Shown here one piece after another: positions 9,748 through 18,654 of a stretch of DNA of 35,783 bases. A program made the translations under genes and the position numbers. Each line of letters begins with the position of its first letter. The first letter of the stretch is position 1. Source of the stretch: Legionellales bacterium (GTDB lineage Bacteria > Pseudomonadota > Gammaproteobacteria > DSM-16500); NCBI GenBank assembly GCA_023265835.1, contig JAHFSI010000013.1, positions 1-35,783 of the forward strand, given 5' to 3'. The notes beneath the pieces were generated by a model, which saw only the letters and a program-made list of their open reading frames with translations, was not told the origin of the DNA and did no database searches.

Positions 9748-10428
9748 TTAGGCCAATTTGCATGTATTTGTCATCATTGTTGATAGATTTTTCAACGTAC
9801 TGATATGCTCTGGCGTTAATAACAATCTTTCCAGGTTTTTTACATCATGTTCCCACAATTGCGATAAATCTTTTTTCTTGAGATAGATTAGTAAAGCACG
9901 CATAACAATGCCGTGGGTGATGACACAAACATTTTTTGATGTATCGGCGAATTCGATACATATATTGGAAAAAGCGTTTAATACACGTTCTTGAAAAGCA
10001 AGCGATGTTTCGCCTTGTGGAAATCCTGGGAATGCCGCTGGATTTTTTAACCATGACTTCCAAAGCGCATCATGGGTTAATTCATCAAGATAACGGTGTT
10101 CAAAAATACCTGCATTAATTTCTTTCAAATCAGGGACCAATTTTTTGGAGATGGAAATGTTTTCAAAATCGGAACCAAACCATATTTCCGCTGTTTGCTT
10201 GCATCGGAGCAGTGGACTGCAAATCAGCACATCGGGCTTTGGAACGTTTTTTAACAGGGCATGAATAGATTGGATGCCATAGGGTGAAAGTACAATACCT
10301 GGATCGGTTGAAGCGCCTTGAACACGTCTTCTGCCAGCGTTCCAGGTTGATTCTGCATGGCGCATAATGCAAATACTAGGTGGTTTTTTTGTAGAAGTTT
10401 GAAAAAATCTCAGGATACGACTATTCAT
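9748..10428 (-). CDS. Histidine phosphatase family protein (phosphoglycerate mutase-like)
   Basis: ICIMRHAESTWNAGRRR...GIVLSPYGIQSIHALLKN..DVLICSPLLRCKQTAEIW...VCVITHGIVMRALL. Confidence 0.88.
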   Translation of the reverse strand: MNSRILRFFQTSTKKPPSICIMRHAESTWNAGRRRVQGASTDPGIVLSPYGIQSIHALLKNVPKPDVLICSPLLRCKQTAEIWFGSDFENISISKKLVPDLKEINAGIFEHRYLDELTHDALWKSWLKNPAAFPGFPQGETSLAFQERVLNAFSNICIEFADTSKNVCVITHGIVMRALLIYLKKKDLSQLWEHDVKNLERLLLTPEHISTLKNLSTMMTNTCKLA

Positions 10429-10431
10429 GTT

Positions 10432-10464
10432 ATTTCTCTCTTTTATTTAATAGCAGAGAGAAAT
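10432..10464 (-). promoter_or_regulatory. 10-bp hairpin in the leader of the histidine phosphatase; possible expression platform of the TPP riboswitch
   Basis: mRNA-sense ATTTCTCTCT-13 nt-AGAGAGAAAT, perfect stem ending 3 nt before the ATG. Confidence 0.6.
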
Positions 10465-10484
10465 AAAAGCAAAAATTTTTTTGC

Positions 10485-10582
10485 CTTCACACTCCCTCCG
10501 CTGGTATTAGCCAGATCAGGTCATTAGGGTATTTCTCAGCTTTGAATTTGTCATTTATCCAAAGCACCCCTGGTGAACGAGG
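10485..10582 (-). ncRNA. TPP riboswitch (THI element)
   Basis: Minus strand reads ACCAGGGGTGCTTTG...AAGCTGAGAAATACCCTAATGACCTGATCTGGCTAATACCAGCGGAGGGAGTGTGA, containing the canonical GGGGTGC, GCTGAGA, ACCTGATCTGG and TACCAGCGGAGGGA blocks. Confidence 0.95.
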
Positions 10583-10690
10583 TGGATCATAGCGTATTGG
10601 GTTGGGGTGGGGCAAGTTTATTTTGAAAAGTAGCTTTTTTCGGTCTCTCCTAAAGCAAATTCCCAATGAATATATCTAGCCCAGAAGTTC

Positions 10691-10719
10691 TTGACCCTCG
10701 TTCTGTTTAGCATTATTGT
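10691..10719 (+). promoter_or_regulatory. Candidate sigma70 promoter
   Basis: TTGACC (10691-10696), 17-nt spacer, TATTGT (10714-10719). Confidence 0.55.
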
Positions 10720-10755
10720 AAGCGTTGAGTGCCTCAAAGCACTTATACAGCGGAT

Positions 10756-10786
10756 AACCGTGCCCGAAAGTTAAACGGTTTTTTTA
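10756..10786 (+). terminator. Rho-independent terminator-like hairpin between target site 1 and the C4-like RNA
   Basis: AACCGT...ACGGTT followed by a T run. Confidence 0.6.
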
Positions 10787-10802
10787 TGCTCGTTTATTTT
10801 AA

Positions 10803-10880
10803 GGGTCGGGTGTGGACTAATACAATACCTGAAAAGGGAATATGTCCGCCGTCTGTATACGGCTTTGAGTCACCCGACCG
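10803..10880 (+). ncRNA. C4-like antisense RNA (phage P1/P4-type immunity RNA), candidate
   Basis: Closing stem GGTCGGGTG (10804-10812)/CACCCGACC (10871-10879); inner GGAC/GTCC pairing and GCCGT-CTGTAT-ACGGC hairpin (10848-10863). CTGTATA (10853-10859) and GCTTTGAGTCAC (10862-10873) are complementary to repeated flanking sites at 10729-10753 and 10900-10915. Confidence 0.7.
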
Positions 10881-10925
10881 CCTCTAAAAAGAGGCCAAAT
10901 CAAAGCAATATACAGGAGCTGTCAT

Positions 10926-11165
10926 ATGAATATTCAATCTGCTTCATCAAATAACATCTATCTTCTAAAAGAAGGGCTGAGTCAACAAGAATTGTCTGCC
11001 GCACTTAATCGCTGTCTTTGTCAAGCAGAAGCATTGGCAATCATTGCAACGATTATTGATACAGATGCAGTTGGAGTTGATGCGGTAAATAATTATCTTT
11101 GGACTCTGAGTGACATTGTACAAGAAGCAAAATGGTTGTATGGGTATTTGATTAATCAATATTAA
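10926..11165 (+). CDS. Small protein (79 aa) downstream of the C4-like RNA; putative C4-controlled product
   Basis: RBS aggag at 10914-10918 overlaps target site 2; followed by a strong terminator. Confidence 0.65.
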   Translation: MNIQSASSNNIYLLKEGLSQQELSAALNRCLCQAEALAIIATIIDTDAVGVDAVNNYLWTLSDIVQEAKWLYGYLINQY

Positions 11166-11173
11166 AGTGAGTG

Positions 11174-11215
11174 CTCGCTAACTTTTTAGGATATAAAGTT
11201 GGCGAGTATTTTTTA
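11174..11215 (+). terminator. Rho-independent terminator
   Basis: CTCGCTAACTTT/AAAGTTGGCGAG stem then tattttttatt. Confidence 0.85.
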
Positions 11216-11337
11216 TTAAAAAACAAGGAAACATTAATTGAGGAAAGTAGCTCGGATGATATTTTCGAAAAATATGCTATAGATTTTCTTAATCAATATG
11301 TTCAAGTAAAATAATTTTTCTTAGAATTTGTTGAAGC

Positions 11338-11719
11338 TTACTTTGAATCTTTCCCTGATCTTTTTCCTAAAGCATACCCTCCCAAACCGCCAGAAGTTAT
11401 AAAAATAATTGCTTTCACAATTTCCAATGCTACTTGGTCTTTATTTAAATAAAGTGCTAGAGAAAGAAATAGAGCCAATATTAGAATTATACAAAATGCA
11501 AAAATTAAAACATATCTAACTATGCTCTTGAGATGTTTCCTTTGTTCTTCTCTGTCCTTGGCATTTGCAGTAAGCGAAACTTTCGCAAATTCAAAACTAT
11601 TTGAATCAGCTTGTTTTCTAAGCTCGTTTTAATGCAATGTCTTTTTCTTGTACTGCTAATAGCTTGCTAACTAACTCAGGGGAAAGTGGGTTTTGATTAT
11701 TTGGCAGGCTATTATTCAT
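11338..11719 (-). pseudogene. Frameshifted small membrane protein gene
   Basis: MNNSLPNNQNPLSPELVSKLLAVQEKDIALKRA* then in the next frame ELRKQADSNSFEFAKVSLTANAKDREEQRKHLKSIVRYVLIFAFCIILILALFLSLALYLNKDQVALEIVKAIIFITSGGLGGYALGKRSGKDSK*; one-nt frameshift near 11624-11630. Confidence 0.6.
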
Positions 11720-11954
11720 TAGAAACCTTATATACAGGAGATTTATAATCTACTTGAATTTTACCAAAATCTTTTTCCCCTAAGGCAGGAGGTATAATTT
11801 TAACCTGTAAAATATTAGCTTTTTCTTTGGCGGACAACGCTAAATATTTTTCAGACGATAAAACTTCAGTAGTTGTTGATCTAAGTTCTATAAGCATTTT
11901 CAATGTCCTCATAAACGGGTTGCTTATTTGCATTATTGTGAAGTATAGAGCCAA
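11712..11954 (-). CDS. Small hypothetical protein, probable start at an internal Met (MLIELRSTTTEV)
   Basis: Overlaps the start of the downstream gene (11717-11719). Confidence 0.5.
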   Translation of the reverse strand: MALYFTIMQISNPFMRTLKMLIELRSTTTEVLSSEKYLALSAKEKANILQVKIIPPALGEKDFGKIQVDYKSPVYKVSNE

Positions 11955-12006
11955 TATCTACATAGATGCTACAGTTGAATCTCTCGAGTTCTAACTTATT
12001 GAATAT

Positions 12007-12082
12007 TGGCGTCCCCAACGAGATTCGAACTCGTGTTACCGCCGTGAAAGGGCGATGTCCTAGGCCTCTAGACGATGGGGAC
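12007..12082 (-). tRNA. tRNA-Glu(TTC)
   Basis: Minus strand GTCCCCATCGTCTAGAGGCCTAGGACATCGCCCTTTCACGGCGGTAACACGAGTTCGAATCTCGTTGGGGACGCCA; anticodon TTC. Confidence 0.97.
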
Positions 12083-12104
12083 ATTTTTGATTTAAATGTC
12101 GATT

Positions 12105-12180
12105 TGGTGGAGCTAGGCGGGATCGAACCGCCGACCTTTTGCATGCCATGCAAACGCTCTCCCAGCTGAGCTATAGCCCC
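12105..12180 (-). tRNA. tRNA-Ala(GGC)
   Basis: Minus strand GGGGCTATAGCTCAGCTGGGAGAGCGTTTGCATGGCATGCAAAAGGTCGGCGGTTCGATCCCGCCTAGCTCCACCA. Confidence 0.97.
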
Positions 12181-12262
12181 GCCGCTCTACCAAAATGAGA
12201 GCTGCGATTCTAGCAGCCCCGGATGGTTTGTCAATCAAAAATGGATAAAAAACAAAAAGATC

Positions 12263-13651
12263 CTATCTGCATAATAGTAAAGCATTATTAAGTCGGGAAA
12301 GTGTTGTTTCACGGCCCAATAATGCTAGGGTTATATCGATAGGGGGCGATACTGTATCGCCAGTGAGGGCGACCCGTAAGGGCTGGGCTATTTTGCCCAT
12401 TTTTACACCTAATTTTTCGGATACCTGTTGAATCGTTTGATGTAGTGGTTCTTTGCTCCATGTGGTCAAACGGCCCAACTCTTCTTGTAGGATAGTTAAA
12501 GCGGGAACTTCTTCAACGGTCAAATGTTTTTTTACGGCTTCTTCATTAAAATGGACAGTGCCGTAGAAATAACGGCTTTTTTCTGCCATTTCTTTTAATG
12601 TCTTGGAGCGTTCCGCTTGGGCTTGGACAATGTCTGTTAAAGGCGGCCCTTGTGATACGTCTATGTCTAAGCGCTGCATGTGCCATGCCAATTCTTTGGC
12701 AACATGATCAGGCGGACTGGTCTTTAAATAATGCTGGTTTAACCAAAGCAATTTTTCCATATTAAACGCAGCAGGAGCTTTATTAATCCCTTTGATATCG
12801 AATAGAGCGATTAATTCTTCTCTTGAAAAAATTTCTTGGTCACCATGCGACCAACCCAAACGTACTAAATAATTCAACAATGCTTCGGGTAGAAAACCTT
12901 CTTCTCGATATTGCATCACACTCACTGCGCCATGACGTTTTGAAAGACGCTTGCCATCACTGCCTAATATCATAGAAACATGTGCATAGAGGGGAGGGGT
13001 GACGCCTAGCGCTTTTAAAATATTAATCTGACGGGGTGTATTATTGATATGATCATCACCACGAATGACATGCGTGATTTTCATGTCTAAATCATCGACG
13101 ACTACCGTGAAATTATAGGTAGGAGTTCCGTCACTGCGAAGAATAATTAAATCGTCTAATTCAGTATTATTAAAAGTCAGTTTGCCGCGAATGATGTCAT
13201 CAAATTCAACGACACCCGAAGCAGGATTGCGGAAACGTATCACATAATTTCCTTCTTGTGCTGTCTTTAAATCACGGCAGTGTCCATCATAACGTGGTTT
13301 TTCTTTATTTTCTATTTGGCTATTGCGTAATTTTTCTAAACGTTCTTTTGAGCAATAACAACGATAGGCCTTGCCTTCTTGTAGTAATTGTTCGCTGATA
13401 GCGCGATAGCGGTCAAAGCGTTGTGTTTGATAATAGGGGCCTTCATCGTAATGCAAATCTAACCATTGCATTGCATTAAGTATCGCATCCACTGATTCTT
13501 GGGTAGAGCGTTCGGTATCGGTGTCTTCGATACGTAAGATAAATTTGCCTTTTGTTTTTTTGGCATATAACCAGCAATATAAAGCGGTACGAGCTCCGCC
13601 TACATGTAAATAGCCGGTAGGGCTGGGGGCAAAACGAGTCACGACTGTCAT
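12263..13651 (-). CDS. gltX: Glutamyl-tRNA synthetase
   Basis: [36 protein letters not shown], and [12 protein letters not shown] (KMSKS-like) motifs. Confidence 0.97.
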   Translation of the reverse strand: MTVVTRFAPSPTGYLHVGGARTALYCWLYAKKTKGKFILRIEDTDTERSTQESVDAILNAMQWLDLHYDEGPYYQTQRFDRYRAISEQLLQEGKAYRCYCSKERLEKLRNSQIENKEKPRYDGHCRDLKTAQEGNYVIRFRNPASGVVEFDDIIRGKLTFNNTELDDLIILRSDGTPTYNFTVVVDDLDMKITHVIRGDDHINNTPRQINILKALGVTPPLYAHVSMILGSDGKRLSKRHGAVSVMQYREEGFLPEALLNYLVRLGWSHGDQEIFSREELIALFDIKGINKAPAAFNMEKLLWLNQHYLKTSPPDHVAKELAWHMQRLDIDVSQGPPLTDIVQAQAERSKTLKEMAEKSRYFYGTVHFNEEAVKKHLTVEEVPALTILQEELGRLTTWSKEPLHQTIQQVSEKLGVKMGKIAQPLRVALTGDTVSPPIDITLALLGRETTLSRLNNALLLCR

Positions 13652-13739
13652 AAATAACCTTTCATTTTAGGGATAATTTTAAACGGGTAGGGCGGTATTG
13701 TAGCAGTGAATGAGGGAAGTCTCAAATTTGAATAATAAT

Positions 13740-15653
13740 CTAGCGTTTCATTTTAGGTATATCTTGACTATCTATTTGCTGGAGTTTATGTGCTAATTTT
13801 TCTTTCTTCCCTAGATTAGATTTAGCTTGACTTGTTAAGGAACTCACTACACGAACCGTTTTATGTTTTAAAAATAAAGAAGTTGATGGTGGAGGAGACT
13901 CGAGTAATTTTTTTTGCAAGCTCTCTAGCTCAGTATATAATGTATAGGCAGTTAGCGTTTTTTGTTGATAATTATTTTCAAGTTTGTATATCATATTGTG
14001 TAATGCGTTTATAGAGCTAGGATTTTGGTCAGGCTGTTGTTCAGCCTTACTTAATCGGTTTATTTCATTGAAAAGTATTTTTTGTATTCTACGCAGTTCT
14101 TCATCAGTAATATCAAAAACCATGTTTTTTTGATGGCGATCCGAAATTTCTCTTCTGTAGTGTGGGGTGCTACAGGTGTTAGCCTTTACTTTGAGAAATT
14201 GCATCTCATGTAACGATCCGGGCTTTTCTTTTTCGGAAATATAGCAGACATATGGAATTACAACATTGTCTTTGTTCTTTCTATCTAATGCATACACTGT
14301 TGATATAAGTGTCATAGGGTTCTTATCAACAAGCATTTCATCTCTAACAACAATGCCTTCTGCTTCTAATTCTTTTTTTACTGTGCTATATCTAATAAGG
14401 TCTTCTGTTGTTTCATTTTCACGATTCTCTGGTAAAGCAGGGATTGTTAAGACAACTGTATCGACTGCCTTCAATGCATGAATAAACACCTGCTTATTTT
14501 CGGCCCCTAAATATTCATTTACATCAATAATCCCTGTTGTTCTTGGGATAATCGGTAATAATTGCTTGCGAAAATCTTCTAATTTTTTTATAACGGTTCC
14601 AAACTGCGGGCGGCGGGATGGATTTTCATGAGTCATCGCTTCTATCATTTTTTTCATTTTTTTATCGTTAGAAAAAGGGCATGTTGTTCTTGTAGAGAAA
14701 CTGAATAACATTTCCAATGTTTTTCCAAAAGCATACATATCTGATGCAGTAGAATAAGGCGCCGGCTCTAAAGGCTGACGGAGAAGATCAAGCTCAGGTG
14801 CCATATAGCCCTCAGTCCTTGGTGTTGTAACGCGTTTTGCATCTTGCCTTAAAGCAAAACCTAAATCAATAGCGCCCACTTTATTATTAAGCAAGTCACA
14901 CATTATATTTTCAAGCTTAATGTCACAATGCAAATAACCTTGTTTATGAAGTGCCTGAATGCTTTGTGCAGCTTTTAAAGCAATATCAAGCCACTGAATA
15001 GCGGATAAACGCAGCGGGTTGGGATTGTTTATTTGTACTTCCGCTGCCTGAGCAATATCACACAGATCCTTTCCTTTAATATAATCCATCACAAAGTGAT
15101 ATTTTTTTACTCCACCTACTGCTGCTTTTCGTTCTATTAACTCGCCATGACCGGCTTTTGTCGCGCTAAGAGCTTTATGTTCATTCTCAACAAGCTCTCT
15201 TAGCACTTTCTTTTCCATTTTTTTTTGAAGTTCTTCAGATATAACTTTAAGTGCACACCATCCACCTTTTCTCATGTCTTGCACTAACTTTACTTTGCCA
15301 AATCCACCTTCTCCTGCATCTTTTCTCTTTTTACGTCCTTTGTATACAACATATAAAGTACCATCTGGTTCTTTAATAATGCCGCGGGTAGCAGGTGTAT
15401 TGGCAGGCCAGTTACCATCGCCTAGTGCTGCCATTTTTTCCCCTAATTCTTTTTTTGAATAGCGTCCAAGAGGCAGACCTTCCATCACCCTTTCTAATAG
15501 TTTTGCTTCTGTTTCATCTAATAATCTCCATTCTTTTTGATCTTTTAAGTCTGCCAAATCAACCTGCGGCGGTACATCAATTAGTTTAATTATTTTTGCA
15601 CGTTTTGCGATTTTCTCATCTTCTGATTTTTTTTGATCGTTAGAATGCATCAT
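13740..15653 (-). CDS. Eukaryotic-type Ser/Thr protein kinase, effector-like
   Basis: GEGGFGKVKLV (P-loop), WCALKVI, YLHCDIKLENIM (HxDxKxxN), IDLGFA (DLG for DFG), EGYMAPE (APE), then a helical C-terminus. Confidence 0.9.
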   Translation of the reverse strand: MMHSNDQKKSEDEKIAKRAKIIKLIDVPPQVDLADLKDQKEWRLLDETEAKLLERVMEGLPLGRYSKKELGEKMAALGDGNWPANTPATRGIIKEPDGTLYVVYKGRKKRKDAGEGGFGKVKLVQDMRKGGWCALKVISEELQKKMEKKVLRELVENEHKALSATKAGHGELIERKAAVGGVKKYHFVMDYIKGKDLCDIAQAAEVQINNPNPLRLSAIQWLDIALKAAQSIQALHKQGYLHCDIKLENIMCDLLNNKVGAIDLGFALRQDAKRVTTPRTEGYMAPELDLLRQPLEPAPYSTASDMYAFGKTLEMLFSFSTRTTCPFSNDKKMKKMIEAMTHENPSRRPQFGTVIKKLEDFRKQLLPIIPRTTGIIDVNEYLGAENKQVFIHALKAVDTVVLTIPALPENRENETTEDLIRYSTVKKELEAEGIVVRDEMLVDKNPMTLISTVYALDRKNKDNVVIPYVCYISEKEKPGSLHEMQFLKVKANTCSTPHYRREISDRHQKNMVFDITDEELRRIQKILFNEINRLSKAEQQPDQNPSSINALHNMIYKLENNYQQKTLTAYTLYTELESLQKKLLESPPPSTSLFLKHKTVRVVSSLTSQAKSNLGKKEKLAHKLQQIDSQDIPKMKR

Positions 15654-16003
15654 AGACGCCTCTCTTTTAATCCAGTGATTTGCTTTAAGTATAGACGTTA
15701 AATTATTTATTTTTGGTTGTGTTAAGCATTCGGGTTAGGGGGCAATAAAATCAACGAGTTGGGCAGACTTTTTCGTAATATACGCAAAATATGCAATATC
15801 ATATTCTACGTAGTGTTTGCAATTCTAATAAAAATACGTAGAAGATGAAAATTATTTTACAGAAATTATTGATTTTGGAGATATTTTAAAATAAAAAATT
15901 TTAGTGAAAATGGTGATTTTCGTAGTTGTAAAAAATAATATAGCATTAGCCTGGTGAAAAATTCAAATAGAATAGATTTGACTTTGCTGCCACCGTTTAG
16001 CAT

Positions 16004-16564
16004 CTATCTCAACACATTCGTAAGTATATCCGAAACAACATTTGTTGTTGAATTAACTAAGAGCACATCTTTTCCGGCGACGAGATATTCATAACCGGGG
16101 TACGCTGGCAATTGCGACATTAAATCAGATGGCAAAAATACTTTTGCGATTCCCGGCGGTAACGGTTTTCCACGTAACAAATTTTTTGCTATTCCTGGCG
16201 GCAGTGTAGTTACTGGGAATTGATTTGCAGAATAATATTTTTTAATCACTAAAACATCTTTATTAGAAAATCGTTTATTACGGGCATTAGCAGCGTTTTT
16301 AACGTTTTTATTAATGGAATTTTTTTGGTTATGAGCTTTTTTATTATTTGTTATTGCTGCAGAATGGCCTTTACCATGCCCGTGACCTTGCCCGTTTCCA
16401 TGGCCTTGCCCTTGTCCATGGCCTTGCCCTTGTCCATGGCCTTGATTTCCGCCACCTGCATAAGCATCACTCATGACATTAATATCTGCATAACAAACTG
16501 GATTAAAAAAAACTAAAACCGAAATTATCAAAGAAAAACTATAAAAATCCTTTAATTTAAACAT
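16004..16564 (-). CDS. CigR-like (anti-virulence regulator family) exported protein with Gly/His/Gln-rich repeat
   Basis: C-terminus FPVTTLPPGIAKNLLRGKPLPPGIAKVFLPSDLMSQLPAYPGYEYLVAGKDVLLVNSTTNVVSDIL; N-terminal GHGQGQGHGQGQGHGNGQGHGHGKGH. Confidence 0.75.
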   Translation of the reverse strand: MFKLKDFYSFSLIISVLVFFNPVCYADINVMSDAYAGGGNQGHGQGQGHGQGQGHGNGQGHGHGKGHSAAITNNKKAHNQKNSINKNVKNAANARNKRFSNKDVLVIKKYYSANQFPVTTLPPGIAKNLLRGKPLPPGIAKVFLPSDLMSQLPAYPGYEYLVAGKDVLLVNSTTNVVSDILTNVLR

Positions 16565-16734
16565 ATCTCACCTATAAGTCCATTATGAAGTCAAAAAATC
16601 ATTTAAACTTTTATAAATAATTTTCTCAGCTAATCATACATGAAAAAATCCAGTATGCAATAAAATATAAATAATAAATTTGCAAATAGTGGTAGTTGGA
16701 GTTAAATTTTACTTCTTAACCCGGAGCACTTTGG

Positions 16735-17658
16735 ATGAAAAATATTTTTAGATTATTGCCCATTTTTATCATTTTCTGTGGGACCAGTATTAGTTTTGCT
16801 GATTCATCAGTTAATAATACTGAAAATATCGGCAAATACAGCTTATATCAATCTTCGAGCCAAGCTCATTCATCTAATCCGGTTGTAAATCGAGAAAAAC
16901 AAGAAAATAAAATCCCTCCCAATTTTTTTTCAATTACTTTATATAAACCTACGTACCTATTACCTTACTATTATACAGCTTCACCCGATAATGCGGTTTA
17001 TCAAAATAATACTCCCAATAATGAACAGCTTAAAAGTGCGGAAGTGAAATATCAATTCAGTTTTAAGGTCCCTGTTTGGAAAAATATTTTAAATCATCGT
17101 TCCTCTTTGTATCTTGCCTATACCCAGTTGTCCTATTGGCAAGTTTATAATCATAATGCTTTTTTTAGAGAGTCTGATTATGAGCCTGAATTATTTCTTA
17201 CAAATGAAGTTAACTTTCATCTAGTCAAAAATTGGCGTATTAATTTATTTAATATAGGTGCTTCTCATCAATCTAATGGTTATGGTAATGCGCTGGAAAG
17301 GAGTTGGAACCGTCTTTATATTGATGTCACTGCTTCATCAGACAATTGGATGGTCAGTATCAAACCCTGGTATATTATTTCAACCAATAATAATAACAAT
17401 AATATTGCACAATTCTTAGGTTACGGTCGAATACTGCTTGCCTATAAACATCAAAAGCAAGTCTTTGCATTGTCAGCACATAATATTTTAGAAAGTGGTG
17501 GTAAACGAGCAACGGCTGAATTGACCTGGAGTTTTCCTCTGACCCCTTATATTAAAGGCTATATACAATTATTTAGCGGTTATGGGCAGAGCTTGATTGA
17601 ATACAATCATCGCACAAATAGTGCTGGTATTGGTATTGCATTAAGCGATTGGATTTAA
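16735..17658 (+). CDS. pldA: Outer membrane phospholipase A
   Basis: Signal peptide; SITLYKPTYLLPYYY, FKVPVW, YTQLSYWQVYN, FRESDYEPELFL, GASHQSNGYGN (catalytic HxSNG), RSWNRLY. Confidence 0.92.
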   Translation: MKNIFRLLPIFIIFCGTSISFADSSVNNTENIGKYSLYQSSSQAHSSNPVVNREKQENKIPPNFFSITLYKPTYLLPYYYTASPDNAVYQNNTPNNEQLKSAEVKYQFSFKVPVWKNILNHRSSLYLAYTQLSYWQVYNHNAFFRESDYEPELFLTNEVNFHLVKNWRINLFNIGASHQSNGYGNALERSWNRLYIDVTASSDNWMVSIKPWYIISTNNNNNNIAQFLGYGRILLAYKHQKQVFALSAHNILESGGKRATAELTWSFPLTPYIKGYIQLFSGYGQSLIEYNHRTNSAGIGIALSDWI

Positions 17659-17685
17659 AAACACAAAGCTGGCTGTAGATTGAAG

Positions 17686-17711
17686 CGCCTAATACCAAAA
17701 AGTATTAGGCG
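17686..17711 (+). terminator. Perfect 10-bp hairpin downstream of pldA
   Basis: CGCCTAATAC-caaaaa-GTATTAGGCG; no long T-tract. Confidence 0.5.
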
Positions 17712-17772
17712 ATCATAATGACGTGAGCAAAAAAATATGTCTAACTTTACTCAATGCATTCAGTGATAGACT

Positions 17773-18087
17773 CTACTCTGTTTTTTTCCAGTAACCTGGA
17801 ACTAATGTCCAATTAGTACAGTTTCCATCGGCGGTGGATGTGGTGCATGACCAATAAGAATTGACCCATGTGATACCTTCTGGTCTACCCTCATATTTAC
17901 ATATTTCTTGCTTATCAATCCAGACATTTCCCTCCCAATGGGCAGAAATTGTTGTACAAGTGGCCTTAGGAGCTGGGGATACGACAACGTATTTTTCAAC
18001 TACTGTAGGTTGATCGGCCTGTGCCCCGAGGGACATTGCTGAAGATAATAAACCTAGACCGAGAATACATAAACGAAAACGTAACAT
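17773..18087 (-). CDS. Hypothetical exported Cys/Trp-rich protein
   Basis: Signal peptide MLRFRLCILGLGLLSSAMSLGAQA; W-rich repeats ending GYWKK. Confidence 0.6.
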   Translation of the reverse strand: MLRFRLCILGLGLLSSAMSLGAQADQPTVVEKYVVVSPAPKATCTTISAHWEGNVWIDKQEICKYEGRPEGITWVNSYWSCTTSTADGNCTNWTLVPGYWKKTE

Positions 18088-18154
18088 ATAAAACCTCCTT
18101 GGTTAATAACTCACAGTTAAACAAAAAAACTATCATCCCATTAATAGCCATTCA

Positions 18155-18502
18155 TTAAGGTAATTTTGATTTATCAATTAAATGTAGTACAAGTGACACA
18201 ATAAACAATACGATGAAAATTAAAAATAAAACCCTGGCGATTTCTGAAGCCGCAATTGCAATACCTGTAAAACCAAGCACGCCGGCAATGATAGAAATAA
18301 CCAGAAATGTTAACACCCACGTCAACATAGCGAGTGTCGCGCCTGACACATATATTAATAATGAGACAACGAACATGATTAAGAAAATAAGGAAAACAAC
18401 TTTAGCAATTTCTGCAGCTGCAAGAGCAACTCCGGTGAAGCCCAGTATCGCTGCAATAATAGATATCACCAGAAATGTTAAGACCCATCCTAGCATAGAC
18501 AA
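18155..18502 (-). CDS. Tandemly duplicated DUF1328-like (YtjA) membrane protein
   Basis: Two near-identical halves: [47 protein letters not shown] and [47 protein letters not shown]. Confidence 0.85.
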   Translation of the reverse strand: MSMLGWVLTFLVISIIAAILGFTGVALAAAEIAKVVFLIFLIMFVVSLLIYVSGATLAMLTWVLTFLVISIIAGVLGFTGIAIAASEIARVLFLIFIVLFIVSLVLHLIDKSKLP

Positions 18503-18654
18503 CCTCCCTGATTCTGCTCAATTTCTAAGCTAAAACAATTTTAAACAAAATGATAGTGAACTGAATACACTACTCTTTTCCTAATAAAAGCACAACTCTC
18601 AATTTTAGCTTTCTATGCCATCTCTAAGATTACTTAATCTAAAGGGCTAGGCGC

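Noticed and set aside
10690-10920. 6S RNA or another housekeeping ncRNA
   Set aside because: Structure and the duplicated complementary targets fit a C4-type antisense leader better; no 6S-like overall long bulged hairpin.
11881-12169. ORFs on both strands across the tRNA genes (90 and 67 aa)
   Set aside because: They are translations of tRNA-Glu/tRNA-Ala sequence (GGIEPPTF-type artefacts).
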